Shown: positions 54,614 to 64,000 of the stretch, piece after piece | How positions within the stretch are numbered: position 1 is the stretch's first letter | Layout of the letters: each line of letters begins with the position of its first letter | Assembly (NCBI GenBank): GCA_039545275.1 | Contig: BCHS01000005.1 | Location: 248,001-312,000 of the forward strand | Length of the DNA: 64,000 nucleotides | Origin: Pseudomicrostroma phylloplanum | Taxonomy: Eukaryota; Basidiomycota; Exobasidiomycetes; Microstromatales | Reading direction: 5' to 3' | The notes under the pieces: model-generated | The model's database searches: none | What the model was told of the DNA's origin: nothing | Seen by the model: the letters and a program-made list of their open reading frames with translations, nothing else | Translations under genes and position numbers: made by a program

Positions 54614-57600
54614 ATGGCTTCTGCTAGCGGACCAGCACCGGAAGGTGAGTCTCGTCATCTTGTGCCAGGGCGGTTCATGATTGGTTGAAGTAGAGCACCC
54701 TAGGGCCGGGACCTAAGGGGTGTGCCTTGCAGCTACGGCCAGTAGAGGGGTTGGCGGCGATCTTGCTTGGCTTGGCTTGCCCCTTTGCTCTTGGGGTGAA
54801 CTGCAATAGCAATCAATGCAGAGCCGCCGCCGTCGGTGGCACGCCTGCGCTAGCGCCCTTTGATGGATTCGCGGGTGTAAGCTTTTGAAGATCTGGCTGT
54901 GCTGACCTTGTCATGCTCCCTCTTTCTCTCCTTTCCTTTGCCCATTCCACATCCCTCCCTCATCCGATGCAATGACTCCATCGTCGCCTTTGCCGGATAC
55001 CTCTCGGTACCACCACGACGTCAATGAAACGCTCGCACCTAAAATCGATGCGGGCCTGTCCAATCGCTCTGCTCCCCCACGACGACCTCCTCCACCTCCT
55101 CGACGCATCACATCCGATGCTGTACCCGCGCGATCGTCTCGCTCTTCCTTCGGGTCGCTACCTTCCAAATCAACCAATGCTGCTCTGACGGCTGTGCTGC
55201 GATCATCCTCGGCCAATCCTTCGCCGACCACCGCAACCTCCCGATCGATGGCAACCCCTTGCTCCCCCGCTCTTCCCTTTCCTCTTCCTCCTCCTCCGCC
55301 GCCGCCAATGACACAATCACCTTGCTCTTCTGCAGAGGCCGTCTACTCTTTCCGGCTGCTCGAGGCTCTGCGTCAAGGCGACGCCAAGACCTTGCGCCCT
55401 TTCCTGTCCAAGAGCCCCACGACGGCGAAGGGCACACCGGTAAATGAGTTGACCAGTCCCCTACACATTGCTGTCCGGTGTGCAGAGTATGCTACTGTAC
55501 AACTCTGCCTCGAATACAAGAATCTGGACGTCAATGCCATCGAGGCTCAACATGGCAACACCGCCCTACACATCGCCTCGTCCCTGGGACGCGCAGACGT
55601 CACTCAGCTGCTGTTGAGCAGAGAGGACATCGACGATACCAAGAGGAACAAGGACGGTAAAGACGCAGCAGATCTAGCTCATTCTCCTCACATTGCTCAA
55701 CTGTTTCAAGTCTCACGAGCTGAGCTCAATTGCCACTACCTTGACCTTCTGTCGGCGTGGGAGAGCAGGGCTCCAGGCGCTGAAGAGAAGCTGCGCGCCA
55801 TTCTCGCTCTGCCTCGGGCCCGGTCGCTAGACCTCAATGTGCAGAGCAAGTCTGGTACCACTCTGTTGCACGAGGCCGTCGCGAGAAAGGACACGGCGAT
55901 GATCGAAGTTGCTGTACGGAATGGAGCGGATGTGTACACCAGAAACAGGAGAGGCAAGTCCGCCTTGGACAGCTCAAAGGATGAGAAGATCAAGGCTCTC
56001 CTCAGGCAGTACTCAAACGCCGATGCAGCCATTGCAGCACAGACGCCCGCAGGTCATCCTCCGACCTTCAGAGGCTATCTGGGCAAGTGGACAAACCTTG
56101 CAGGGGGCTACAAAGTGCGGTGGTTTGTTCTGCAAGACGGCGTTCTTTCGTACTACCACACGCAAGAAGAGGAGGGCAAGCAGTCTCGCGGCTCTGTCAA
56201 TTTGCGCTTTGCCAAGATTCGAGCCTCGAACAACGACAAGCATCGATTTGAGGTCATCAGCGAAGCCACAGCCAAGGGCACCAGCAAGCTATATCTACGA
56301 GGTTCGCATCCCGTCGAAAGGGCGCGATGGGTCGCTGTTCTCCAGCAGACTCAAGAGCACTTTACGATGAGTCGGACAACAAGTAAGACTGACGGCTCTA
56401 TAGGCTCCAATGCCCTCGCAAGTGGATCCGTCTCCAACCTCAGCCTCGCCCCGTCAAGAAGTACGACTCCAGCTCTCGCGAGGACGAGCATGAGCACCAA
56501 CACCAACAATGCCATTCTTGGCTCGCTTACGGCCTCAGCGCCCTTGTCCGCGTCTCGGCCCGAGAGCATCCAGCGAACCCCAAGCATGACCAGTATTCAC
56601 AGTCTTGCTAGCGAACAAGGAGACTCAGATGGGTTGGCGGATGCCGAGCCCCTATTCGATGCGATGGGAAAGCCCCGCATCCCTCACTCCGAGACGATGC
56701 CACTCATGCAGAGCTCTCTCGCTCTCAAGGTCGAGCAGGCTCTACAGCTCGCTGCTGCCATTCCCGCAACGGCAGACGGAGGAGTGAAGGCGACGCTGCA
56801 GGATGCCCTTGCACAGATCGAGTCGCTCTCCTCGGAGCAGGCAAAGCTCGTAGATGAGCGGGAAGCCTATCTCCTCCGGAGGTACGAGCAGGAGATTTCT
56901 GCCAAGCACTTGTGGGAGGAAAATATGAAGACGCTTGCGCAACAGCACGCCGACATGGAGGATCAGCTGCAAGAGGCTGCTAACGACAATGCCAAGAAGC
57001 GCAAAGCTCTGCGTGAGATCAGAGGCAACCTTGGTGCCTCCCCTAGCGGTGGGGTGATCAGCCCCGTGCCCCAGCGAGGCGCTCTTTCACTGCAGGGCAC
57101 CATCGCAGACAGGCGGGATGGCGCTGAACCCCTTGCGCTGGATGGAGTCCCGACAAAGGCTGTAGCGGGAGGCAGCATGGTAGGTCTGGCAGCTGGCGCT
57201 GCTGCTGGGCAGTTCACCGAGACAGAGTCCGTCGAAGACGATGATGAGTTCTTCGATGCAATTGAGAGTGGCAACCTGCCCGGCCTCAAAGTAGAGACTC
57301 CCATGCTGGAAGAGACGAAGGAGTCTGACTGGCCCGAAGACTTCAATCGCAAGGAGGCCATTGACGATGCTGCTCTCGAGCCATACCGCCATCTACGAAC
57401 CAAGCTCCCCATTGGTTCTGATGACAGGCCGAGTGTGTCCCTGTGGGCAATCTTGAAAAACAACATCGGCAAGGACTTGACCAAGATCTCTTTCCCTGTC
57501 GCCTTCAATGAGCCTACGAGCATGCTGCAGCGAATGGCAGAGGACATGGAGTTTTCCGAGTGCCTCGACGCTGCTGCCACGCAAGAAGACTCTACTAAGC

Positions 57601-58742
57601 GAATTGCTTTCGTGGCGGCCTTTGCCATGAGCAACTACTCGAGCACCATCGGCCGTGTGGCAAAGCCCTTCAACCCCATGCTGGGAGAGTCATTTGAGTA
57701 CATGCGACCAGACAAGCACTACCGCTACATCTCTGAGCAGGTCAGCCATCATCCCCCCGTCTCGGCCTGTCTGGCGCAATCTCCGCTGTGGGACTACCTC
57801 GGCTGCGTTGATGCCAAGTCGAAGTTCCTAGGTCGTACCTTTGAGATCCGCCCCACTGGCGTCGCTCACGCTAGGCTGAAGATCGCCAAGGAGTGGCTTG
57901 GAAAGGCGGCTCAGGGCCTGCCTGAAGCTGGCCCCCTCTTCCCAGGCAAGGTCGTGGAGCATTACACATGGAACAAGGTCACCACGAGCGTGTCCGGCTT
58001 CATTGTAGGAAGCCCCACAATCGACCACGTCGGAGACTTGACAGTTGAGAACCACGCCACGGGCGACAAGTGCACGTTGACCTTCAAGCCTCGAGGCTGG
58101 AGGGGCGGTGCGGCGCGAGAGATCAGTGGACAGGTGTGGAATGGCGCTGGAAAGCTGGTGTGGGAGATTGCTGGAAAGTGGGACAGCCAGCTCGTAGCTC
58201 GCAAGGCTGGCGCCGGCAAGGGTACTCTTAACCCAGACGAGAGCGTGCAGGGAGGCTTCAGCGCCGAGTCGAATCCTCTGGCCGAATACCTCCTGCTGTG
58301 GAAGAACAGCGTCAAGCCCCCTAACACGCCCTTTAACCTCACGCCCTTTGCCATCACCCTCAACGATCTACCCAAGAGTCTACCAAAGTGGCTCCCTCCC
58401 ACGGACTGCCGTGTGCGTCCTGATCTGGTAAGCTTCGAAGAGGGCCGCTTCGACGAGGCCAATGGCCTGAAGCAGTCCCTGGAGGACTACCAGCGGCAGA
58501 CCCGAAAGAAGCGTGAGACGGGTGAGCTGCCCGCTCACGAGCCTCGGTGGTTTACAAAGACCATCGATGCAGACTCGGGCGAGGCCTTTTGGCAGCCCAA
58601 GGTCGCGGGAGGAGAGGGGCCGGGAGCTCACCCCGAGTACTGGACCCTGCGACAAAAGGTCGGCGAGTCGGGAGACGACTCGCTTTGGGGATGTCAGCAC
58701 ATCTATGGACCCTTTGAGAGCAAGAGGATCAAGGCGAAGTGA
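54614..58742 (+). CDS. Oxysterol-binding-protein-related protein (ankyrin-PH-FFAT-ORD, Osh1/Osh2-like)
   Basis: This lipid-transfer protein acts at ER-membrane contact sites. Exons are 54614-54644 (31 nt; MASASGPAPE) and 55336-58742, giving 1145 residues. The phase-1 junction rebuilds a GAG codon leading into EAVYSFRLLEALRQGDAKTL. Ankyrin repeats follow (SPLHIAVRCAEYATVQLCLE, GNTALHIASSLGRADVTQLL, GTTLLHEAVARKDTAMIEVA). A PH domain spans ~255-350 (GYLGKWTNLAGGYKVRWFVL). A coiled coil is followed by an exact FFAT core, EFFDAIE, at 648-654 after an acidic run, for binding VAP on the ER. The ORD has the signature EQVSHHPPVSA near 811. The intron between the exons is unusual (see next entry). An open frame from 54972 would give an alternative Pro/Ser-rich N-terminus, but I consider it intronic. 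Confidence 0.93.
54645..55335 (+). other. 691-nt first intron of the OSBP-like gene with a 443-nt AG-free zone
   Basis: The donor is AG|GTGAGT and the acceptor CTCTTCTGCAG. Between 54891 and 55333 I find no AG dinucleotide at all on the plus strand, while CT (its complement) is abundant. The zone opens ten bases before a CTGAC branch-site match (54902-54906). AG exclusion zones of this kind mark introns whose branch point is far from the 3' splice site. Confidence 0.75.
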
Positions 58743-59279
58743 GGGCGTAGCTAGAGAAGAGCTACCGGATGCGCCGCTTCTCCCGCTATCAACCCTCCCT
58801 GGCATGTGTGTTTCCCTCCTCCCTTGGACTCGGCGCGATCTCTCCTTTGTCTGCTCTCTCTCTGCATTTCTCTGTCTCGAGTATCGATCTTCATCCCCCT
58901 CTTGGCCCTTGTCTCTCTACTTCTTCTCATCTGATCCTGATCCTGATCCTGATGCTGCAATACCTACTCTATGTTCTCCAAGCTCGTGTATTCAGCCTGA
59001 GCTCGAGCTCAGCCTCGTAGAGTCAAGGAGCGTGAGCGTGAGCGTGAATGGCCGTGGGTGTGCGTCTGTGCTGAGTGTCCGTGGCGCGCTTTCGACTCCG
59101 CAAGTGTGGTAACTCCGGAGCGGTCGATCTGCACTAACAGAGGTCAAATTACACAGGCTAAAGCGGGAGATACAAGAGGGTTAAGCGTGTGTATGAATGG
59201 TTAGGTTGCCAAGGTCGAAACATAGCGGGGAAACAAAGATAAGAGACTAAAAGGGTGGTGCGACCGCGAGTGTGAAAGC
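58743..59279. other. Intergenic between the OSBP-like gene and the Ty3 element
   Basis: It holds the 3' flank of the OSBP-like gene, a GATCCT run (58931-58955) and a GAGCGT run (~59027-59046). The downstream LTR of the Ty3 element should lie here, but I cannot delimit one: its partner LTR is outside the window. Confidence 0.5.
58931..58955 (+). repeat. TGATCC hexanucleotide run
   Basis: Three and a half tandem units in the 3' flank of the OSBP-like gene. Confidence 0.8.
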
Positions 59280-60129
59280 CTAGCCTGTGGCGGCGGCGGC
59301 TTCGGCTGTGCCGGTTCCAACTTCCGGTTCCGACATCTCCCCGGCCGTAGAAGATGGCACTCCTGTGGCTGCTATGACTGCGGAGGAGGTTTGAGAGGCT
59401 GCTACAGACGCAGACGACAGCAGGGAGGACTGTGAAGGAGTAAGGAGCGCGTGGCGGCGGCTGGCGTGCAGCCTAGCGGTAGGTTTACGCCAGCGCGACG
59501 TGCGGTAACCAGCGTCGACGGCGGGCACCAGCTGGTCTTTGTTAACCGTAGATTGCAGAATATGGCCGTCGAGAGCCTGTAGGGAGTATGAGCCGCTGCC
59601 ACTAACGCCGCGAATGAGCCAGGGACCGTCAAAGTTAGGGTCTAGGCGCGACTTCTTGTGGCTACCAATGTAGCGGAGGACTCTGTCTCCTACGTCGAAT
59701 GCGGCTACAGCGCTTTGTCGCTCGGTGCGGAGGGCTTCTCGCAGACGCAAGAGATAAGAGCGTTCTGCGGAGCGACGCCTGAAAGGTTCAAGCCCGGCTG
59801 CGGTGCGGAGGCGAGCCTGGATGACCCGCTCTTGTGTCTGTTCTGGCGACAGCTCAAGGTCAAAAAGCGGCCGATTAGGCGTGCGCAGCTCTTTTCCATA
59901 CAGGAGGTAGGCTGGTGACACTCCAAGGTCTTCGATCAGATGGTTGCGGTGGTCAAGGAGTGCTTTATCCACTAGGTTTACCCATTTTAGGGTGGGGTTA
60001 TCGATAAGATAGCGGCGGATACTATTTTTGAGGTCTTGGTGCATCCTTTCGACTTTCCCGTTGGTCTGCGGATGGTAAGCAGCTGTGAACTTGATAGTAA
60101 TACCCATAGAGCGCATATAGGCTGCAAAA

Positions 60130-60134
60130 TGATC
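60130..60134 (+). repeat. Target-site duplication TGATC, left copy
   Basis: Identical to 60488-60492 on the other side of the solo LTR; five bases is the usual length for Ty3/gypsy and Ty1/copia integration. Confidence 0.85.
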
Positions 60135-60487
60135 TGTTGTGCCAACGGTCACACCACACCGTGCGGCTCGCGAATCTAGGCGGGCGCTAATTGATCACGT
60201 GCAGTCTGGCTGCTGCGCAGCGCCCGGTGGCCGGGGCTGCGCTCTCTTGTAGTTTCTCACTCCTCTGTACAGACGAGAGACCTTCTGGTTTCCTCGTCTG
60301 TTATAAAATCTAATCATTGCTCTCGTACCTCTGGTATCGAAGGAGCCCGATTAGCGACTAACAGTTATACTCGCCCTCACACTTCCCCACGCGCTTCGGC
60401 GACTACCCAAACCCCGATCTCTCACTCGACTCGCGATCCTCCCGCTAATCGGCAAGCCCACGTGATCACCGCGCCCCGGGCTTAACA
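60135..60487 (+). mobile_element. Nested solo LTR (353 bp) with 5-bp target duplication
   Basis: The insert begins TGTTGTGCC and ends GGCTTAACA, the TG...CA ends of an LTR. It is flanked on both sides by TGATC (60130-60134 and 60488-60492). Removing it and one TGATC restores the integrase frame. A TTATAAAA box at ~60301 suggests plus-strand transcription. A 10-bp inverted repeat, TGATCACGTG (60192-60201) and CACGTGATCA (60459-60468), lies inside. It has no coding capacity. It is probably left by recombination between the two LTRs of a different element. Confidence 0.88.
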
Positions 60488-60492
60488 TGATC
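60488..60492 (+). repeat. Target-site duplication TGATC, right copy
   Basis: Identical to 60130-60134. Confidence 0.85.
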
Positions 60493-60978
60493 GCTGCGGA
60501 AGGCGGGGCCGTTGTCGCAGATGACAGCGGCGGGTGCGCCATAGTCTCTGATAAGCCCGTTGACCAGCTGTATGGCTGCTACAGTGTCGGGAGCAGCGAC
60601 GGCTGTGGCTACAGCCCATCCTGTGCCGTAGTCGATGGCTGTAGCGATGTATTTATAGGTGGAATTGCCGGTAATAGGGCCGACAAAGTCGATACCCCAT
60701 AGTTCTAGGGCGGCCTGACCCTGAATAGGAGACAGCGTGCCAGAAAGCATCGATGGCTTCTGCGTATATTGGCAGGTCTCGCAAATGGCCACAACCTCTT
60801 TTGCTAGCAAGCCTGCGGCTTCTTTGGACACAGCTAGCTGTTGGTAAAGGTGCTGCGCTGTGGTAGGAGGTCCATAGTGTCCATTTGCCCTGTGCACATC
60901 TTCTGCGGCTGCCAGAAGTGCGTCCAATGAAAGGTAAGCAATACGGCTAACTTCCTTGCCGTCTAGGGTTTCGGTTTT

Positions 60979-63960
60979 TCACCACTTTTCGTCTTTGTGC
61001 ACGTAGTTTTCGTCTGCCGGGACGCCGTGGACGGCTTCCTCGTGCGCAGCTGTAAGGGCTAGAAGTGGGCACAGACGGTTTTCGTCCATTTCAAGGTCTT
61101 CGGCCGTCTGAGGGTTGTCGACAGGTTTAGCGTTGCTTTCAAGCGGCGATATCTCCAGTCGTCCGGAGTTTTCGTCCAATTCTCGCATAGGAGTGCCGTG
61201 CGTCGCTCGAGAGAGAGCGTCGGCTGCTGTGTTGCTTTTACCGGTGCGGTAGACAATGTAGGGTTCGTAGTGCTCGATGTGCTTGATAAATTTGCGTAAG
61301 CGGTTCCCTACCTCTCCTTGCGTGCGCATATATTTTAGCGGCTCGTGGTCAGTTCTGACTATAATAGGGCTGCCTTCTATGATGCCACGCCAGCTGTCCA
61401 AAGCTTTGCAGATGCCCAGACACTCTAGCTCTTGTGCAGAGTAGCGGCTTTGTACGTCTGTAACTCTGGAAGAAGCAAAAGCTAGTGGGCGGAGGGTGCC
61501 CTCTTTTATAGGGTTGTTCTTGAGGTCTACAGGGTTGGCGTCTGGTAGCCAATCGCACCTCTCCTCCTGCTGCAGAACGGCGCCTAGCGCAACGCCGCTA
61601 GCGTCCGTATCGATAATGAAACGCTGGCCGATGATTGGCAATCGTACAGAGGTGGCAGCGCAGACGTCGTCGATAACGGCGCGCATTGCAGTCTCTGCTT
61701 CTGGCGACCACGCAAAAGGCACGGTTACTATAGTCTTGGCGACGGGGCCCATCTTCTTGGCGAAATCCTTTACGAAGCGGCGGAAGTATTCTAGTAAACC
61801 AGAGACACTGCGAGCGTCTTTGAGGCTTGCGGGAGACGGCCAATTAGACAAAGCGTCCAACTTGGCGGGTAAAGGTCTTATTCCGCTGCCGTCGACAAGG
61901 TAACCCAGAAAGCTTATCTCCTTTTGGGCCCAGTGACATTTGCCGGGGTTTAGCGACAGCTGATGTTGCTGCAGAGCCCCCAAGACTGCTTGTAGGTGTT
62001 TGCGGTGTTGCGCTTTGTCCTTGCTAAAGACTATAATGTCGTCTAGGTAAACCATACAGCATTTGTCCAAATAAGGAGCTAGGATGTCATTCATCATACG
62101 CTGAAAGGTTGCCGGTGCGTTGATTAACCCAAAAGGCATCACCTTAAAGCGAAATAGGCCGTGCCGGGTAGAAAAAGTGGTTTTATCCCTATCCTCTGGC
62201 GCAACCTGAACCTGCCAATAGCCGCTTTTGAGGTCCAGAGTAGTAAATATGGTTGCTCCTTGGAGGAACTGTAGGCAATCGTCGATACGAGCGAGAGGAT
62301 AGGCGTCTTTTGCCGTATGAGCGTTTAATTTACGGTAGTCGACACAGGGGCGGTAGCCGTGGTCCTTTTTGGCTATAAGGATCATGGGTGAAGACCAAGA
62401 GGAACCCGGCGCGGGTTCTATTATTCCTTTGGCTAATCCGTCTTTTACAAAGTCGTCGATAACGTGGTGCTCTTTGGGAGAGCGCGGTCTGTCGCGCTGC
62501 TTTACGGGAGCTGCCGCACCTGTTGGTATGTGGTGATCCCATTGTGGACGGCTAGGAGGGAACTGTGGCTCTGCAAAGACACTGGTATAGTGTTGCTTTA
62601 GGTCTGCGAGCCAGTCTGGCAGCGCCGGCTCCTCCAGAGCGCTGAATTCTTGTGTAGCGGTAAGCACTTCCGCAGCCACTGTACAGGCTGTGCTGATTTC
62701 CTGAAGGAAGCGCCAACCCAAGATGAGGGGGCGGCGCGCTAGGGAAGTAATATTTACCGTAGCATAATGCGTCTTGCCTGTAAGAGGGAAATGGAGGGTT
62801 ACCTCGGCTGTCCCGGTCGTCTCGCAGGTGCCATTGCTGCCTTGGTCGTAGCTTCGTACGATAGTAGTGTCGACGGTGGGACCAAGCTTTTCGGCTAGGT
62901 TTTCGTCTAGGAAATTGTAGCGAGTGCCAGAGTCAAGCAAAATGTGCTCTACTAAGGTGCCGTTAACCTCTGCGGCGGTCTCTGGCAAGGACAGTTCTTC
63001 TGGTGCGGGTTTACCGTCCTCCAGGCTGGTCTGTTCTCCTTTACCGTTAGATTTGCCGTCAGCAGAGATTTTGCCAGAGTCTATGTCACGTTGGCGGCTG
63101 CGACATTCGCTCTTGCGGTGGCCGGCTTTCTTGCAATAGTAGCACATCATTCCTTTCTTCCAGTCTTGGTTTACAGCGCCATTTCCTGGATTGGCCGTGC
63201 TACCCGCAGCTGCGCCGCTCGCCGGCGCAGCCGGTCGGCTCTCTTGTGCGTTAAGTTCGCTTTTGCGCTGTCCCTGAGGGTTTAGCGCTTGAGGAGGTTT
63301 GTCTGCAGCGGCTGCGGTAGTCTTCTTTGCAGCCTGCTCAGTGTTTGCTATAACGTACGATTCAGCGTAGATTTCCTTCATAGAAGTAGGTCTGGCCTGA
63401 TTTATAAACAACTGATGCTGCAGAGGCAGCGGTCGCATGTAGAATCCTTTCAAAGCAAGGTAAGGAAAGACGCCAGGGTCTGCCGCAGAGGCTAGGCCCT
63501 GAAAGTAGGTGTTGTAGGCGTCGTAGCCGCCCTTGAAGACTAGGTTTTCAAAGCGAGTTCGCAGATTATTCTGCTGATATTCAAAAGGAAACCTCTCCTT
63601 CAGGTGTTTGACTAGGTTTTCCCACGTGCCGTCTTCAAGGTGAGCGTACTCTACTCTCCACCAACCCGCAGCGGGGCCTTCAAAAGCCTCAGACGCCAAA
63701 TCGACCCATACGCTTTTGTCGATATCGCACTGCCTAAACTTGCGGCTAGCGCGGTGCGCCCAAAAGTCGACAGATTTGTCGAGTTTTCCTGAGAACTTTT
63801 CAAGGTTCCAGCCTCTTGGCAGGTTAACGTTTGCTTTACCTTTGGGAGCGGTCTGTTTTCCCACAGCGACAGCCTCAGGTTCGGCACTAGCGCTGCCGTC
63901 TGATATTACTTCTGGCGCCGCATCTGGGGAGGCAGAGTCAGGGTAGACTTTGGGCGCCAA
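60979..63960 (-). CDS. Ty3/gypsy Gag-protease-RT-RNase H polyprotein (fused frame)
   Basis: 993 residues are open from the first ATG at 63960; the frame may begin further upstream. Gag carries a retrotransposon-gag core (RFPFEYQQNNLRTRFENL) and one CCHC knuckle, CYYCKKAGHRKSEC. The aspartic protease has LLDSGTRYNF. The reverse transcriptase has YRPCVDYRKLN, LDLKSGYWQV, FGLINAPATFQR and the catalytic MVYLDDIIVF. RNase H has IDTDASG, SAQELECL, VRTDHEPLK and TAADALSR. Gag and Pol share one frame with no frameshift. The frame stops at a TGA just before the integrase zinc domain. Confidence 0.93.
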   Translation of the reverse strand: MAPKVYPDSASPDAAPEVISDGSASAEPEAVAVGKQTAPKGKANVNLPRGWNLEKFSGKLDKSVDFWAHRASRKFRQCDIDKSVWVDLASEAFEGPAAGWWRVEYAHLEDGTWENLVKHLKERFPFEYQQNNLRTRFENLVFKGGYDAYNTYFQGLASAADPGVFPYLALKGFYMRPLPLQHQLFINQARPTSMKEIYAESYVIANTEQAAKKTTAAAADKPPQALNPQGQRKSELNAQESRPAAPASGAAAGSTANPGNGAVNQDWKKGMMCYYCKKAGHRKSECRSRQRDIDSGKISADGKSNGKGEQTSLEDGKPAPEELSLPETAAEVNGTLVEHILLDSGTRYNFLDENLAEKLGPTVDTTIVRSYDQGSNGTCETTGTAEVTLHFPLTGKTHYATVNITSLARRPLILGWRFLQEISTACTVAAEVLTATQEFSALEEPALPDWLADLKQHYTSVFAEPQFPPSRPQWDHHIPTGAAAPVKQRDRPRSPKEHHVIDDFVKDGLAKGIIEPAPGSSWSSPMILIAKKDHGYRPCVDYRKLNAHTAKDAYPLARIDDCLQFLQGATIFTTLDLKSGYWQVQVAPEDRDKTTFSTRHGLFRFKVMPFGLINAPATFQRMMNDILAPYLDKCCMVYLDDIIVFSKDKAQHRKHLQAVLGALQQHQLSLNPGKCHWAQKEISFLGYLVDGSGIRPLPAKLDALSNWPSPASLKDARSVSGLLEYFRRFVKDFAKKMGPVAKTIVTVPFAWSPEAETAMRAVIDDVCAATSVRLPIIGQRFIIDTDASGVALGAVLQQEERCDWLPDANPVDLKNNPIKEGTLRPLAFASSRVTDVQSRYSAQELECLGICKALDSWRGIIEGSPIIVRTDHEPLKYMRTQGEVGNRLRKFIKHIEHYEPYIVYRTGKSNTAADALSRATHGTPMRELDENSGRLEISPLESNAKPVDNPQTAEDLEMDENRLCPLLALTAAHEEAVHGVPADENYVHKDEKW

Positions 63961-64000
63961 AGGCGCCGCAGGCGCAGAGACTTCCGTCTGCGTCTGATGC

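Larger units (their letters stand above)
59280..60978 (-). pseudogene. Integrase part of the Ty3/gypsy element, interrupted
   Basis: It continues the same frame after the TGA. The HHCC zinc domain is visible (VHRANGHYG to ICETC), then the first catalytic Asp (WGIDFVGP) and the second (VICDNGPAF). At that point the solo LTR splits the frame. Past the LTR, on the same strand, come the catalytic Glu (YHPQTNGKVERMHQ), the GPY/F-type C-terminal region (FDVGDRVLRYIG, FDGPWLIRG) and a Ser/Ala-rich tail. The two halves are clearly one original gene; the product cannot be made as it stands. Confidence 0.9.
59280..64000 (-). mobile_element. Ty3/gypsy LTR retrotransposon, degraded, truncated by the window edge
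   Basis: A minus-strand gag-pol reading frame runs in the order gag, protease, reverse transcriptase, RNase H, integrase, which is the Ty3/gypsy order. It enters from the right edge and ends with a stop at 59280. Codon choice (more TTT, GTT, GCG, AGG-poor) differs from neighbouring genes. Two lesions inactivate it: an in-frame TGA at 60979-60981 and a 353-bp solo LTR at 60135-60487. The 5' LTR and primer-binding site lie beyond the window; the 3' LTR was not delimited. Confidence 0.93.

Noticed and set aside
54972..55335. Open frame that would give the OSBP-like protein an extra Pro/Ser-rich N-terminus
   Set aside because: It lies in a zone with no AG dinucleotide, ends exactly at a strong acceptor, and a well-placed ATG exon with a GTGAGT donor exists upstream in the right phase. 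It is better explained as intron.
60135..60487. Reading the 353-bp insert as a spliceable intron of the integrase
   Set aside because: On the minus strand its ends are not GT...AG, and the TGATC duplication with TG...CA ends is diagnostic of LTR insertion.
1..64000. tRNA, rRNA or CRISPR features
   Set aside because: I looked for B-box-like GGTTCGAATCC motifs and regularly spaced repeats in the gene-free stretches and found none that paired with an A box or formed an array.

Overview
The window is nuclear DNA of a filamentous or dimorphic fungus, most likely a basidiomycete and plausibly a member of Ustilaginomycotina. The grounds are compact genes with zero to four short GT-AG introns, CTGAC-type branch sites, GC-rich coding sequence, and housekeeping proteins of clear fungal type (NCP1/CPR, ILV6, YAT-type carnitine acyltransferase, THO3, ELP2, cry-DASH). 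The exact lineage is an inference.

Layout. 0-10 kb, minus strand: glucosidase II beta with a KDEL tail, a carnitine acetyltransferase, NADPH-cytochrome P450 reductase, and a protein with a lone RNase H1 N-terminal (hybrid-binding) domain. 10-18.9 kb: cry-DASH with a Gly/Arg tail (+), NAD synthetase (-), an STK11IP-like LRR protein (+), and an unrecognised small protein with tiny 5' exons (+). 19.2-23.8 kb: three tandem RNase H1 genes with identical internal exon sizes. The first has lost the aromatic residues of its hybrid-binding domain and needs a GC-AG intron. A relic of the neighbouring ILV6 last exon lies between the second and third copies and marks the duplication unit. 24-33.7 kb: ILV6 (-), DPM1 (+), a TBC1D20/Gyp8-like Rab GAP (-), ATP synthase subunit d (-), SmG (+), RPS25 (+). 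34-44 kb: a large probable mitochondrial protein (-) divergent from THO3/TEX1 (+), then ELP2 (-) divergent from deoxyhypusine synthase (+). 45.5-58.7 kb: a RhoGEF, a membrane protein of unknown function, and an OSBP-related protein (ankyrin, PH, FFAT, ORD), all +. 59.3-64 kb: a minus-strand Ty3/gypsy element, broken by an in-frame TGA and by a nested solo LTR with a 5-bp target duplication; it runs off the right edge.

Three observations stand out. (1) The Elongator subunit ELP2 carries a complete-looking phosphopantetheine adenylyltransferase (CoA biosynthesis, Cab4-like) in frame between its two WD40 propellers, in one uninterrupted exon. Elongator uses acetyl-CoA, so a physical link between CoA synthesis and tRNA wobble modification is an attractive but untested idea. 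(2) The first intron of the OSBP-like gene has a 443-base stretch with no AG dinucleotide, running from a CTGAC branch-like site to the acceptor. This is the signature of a distant branch point, and it hides an open frame that would otherwise be called as the N-terminus. (3) The RNase H1 array shows duplication, partial decay and a footprint of the duplication event.

Most other genes are ordinary housekeeping genes, often in divergent pairs with 220-470 bp between start codons. Exon boundaries were deduced by eye from GT/AG sites, phase and conserved protein blocks; no transcript data were available.
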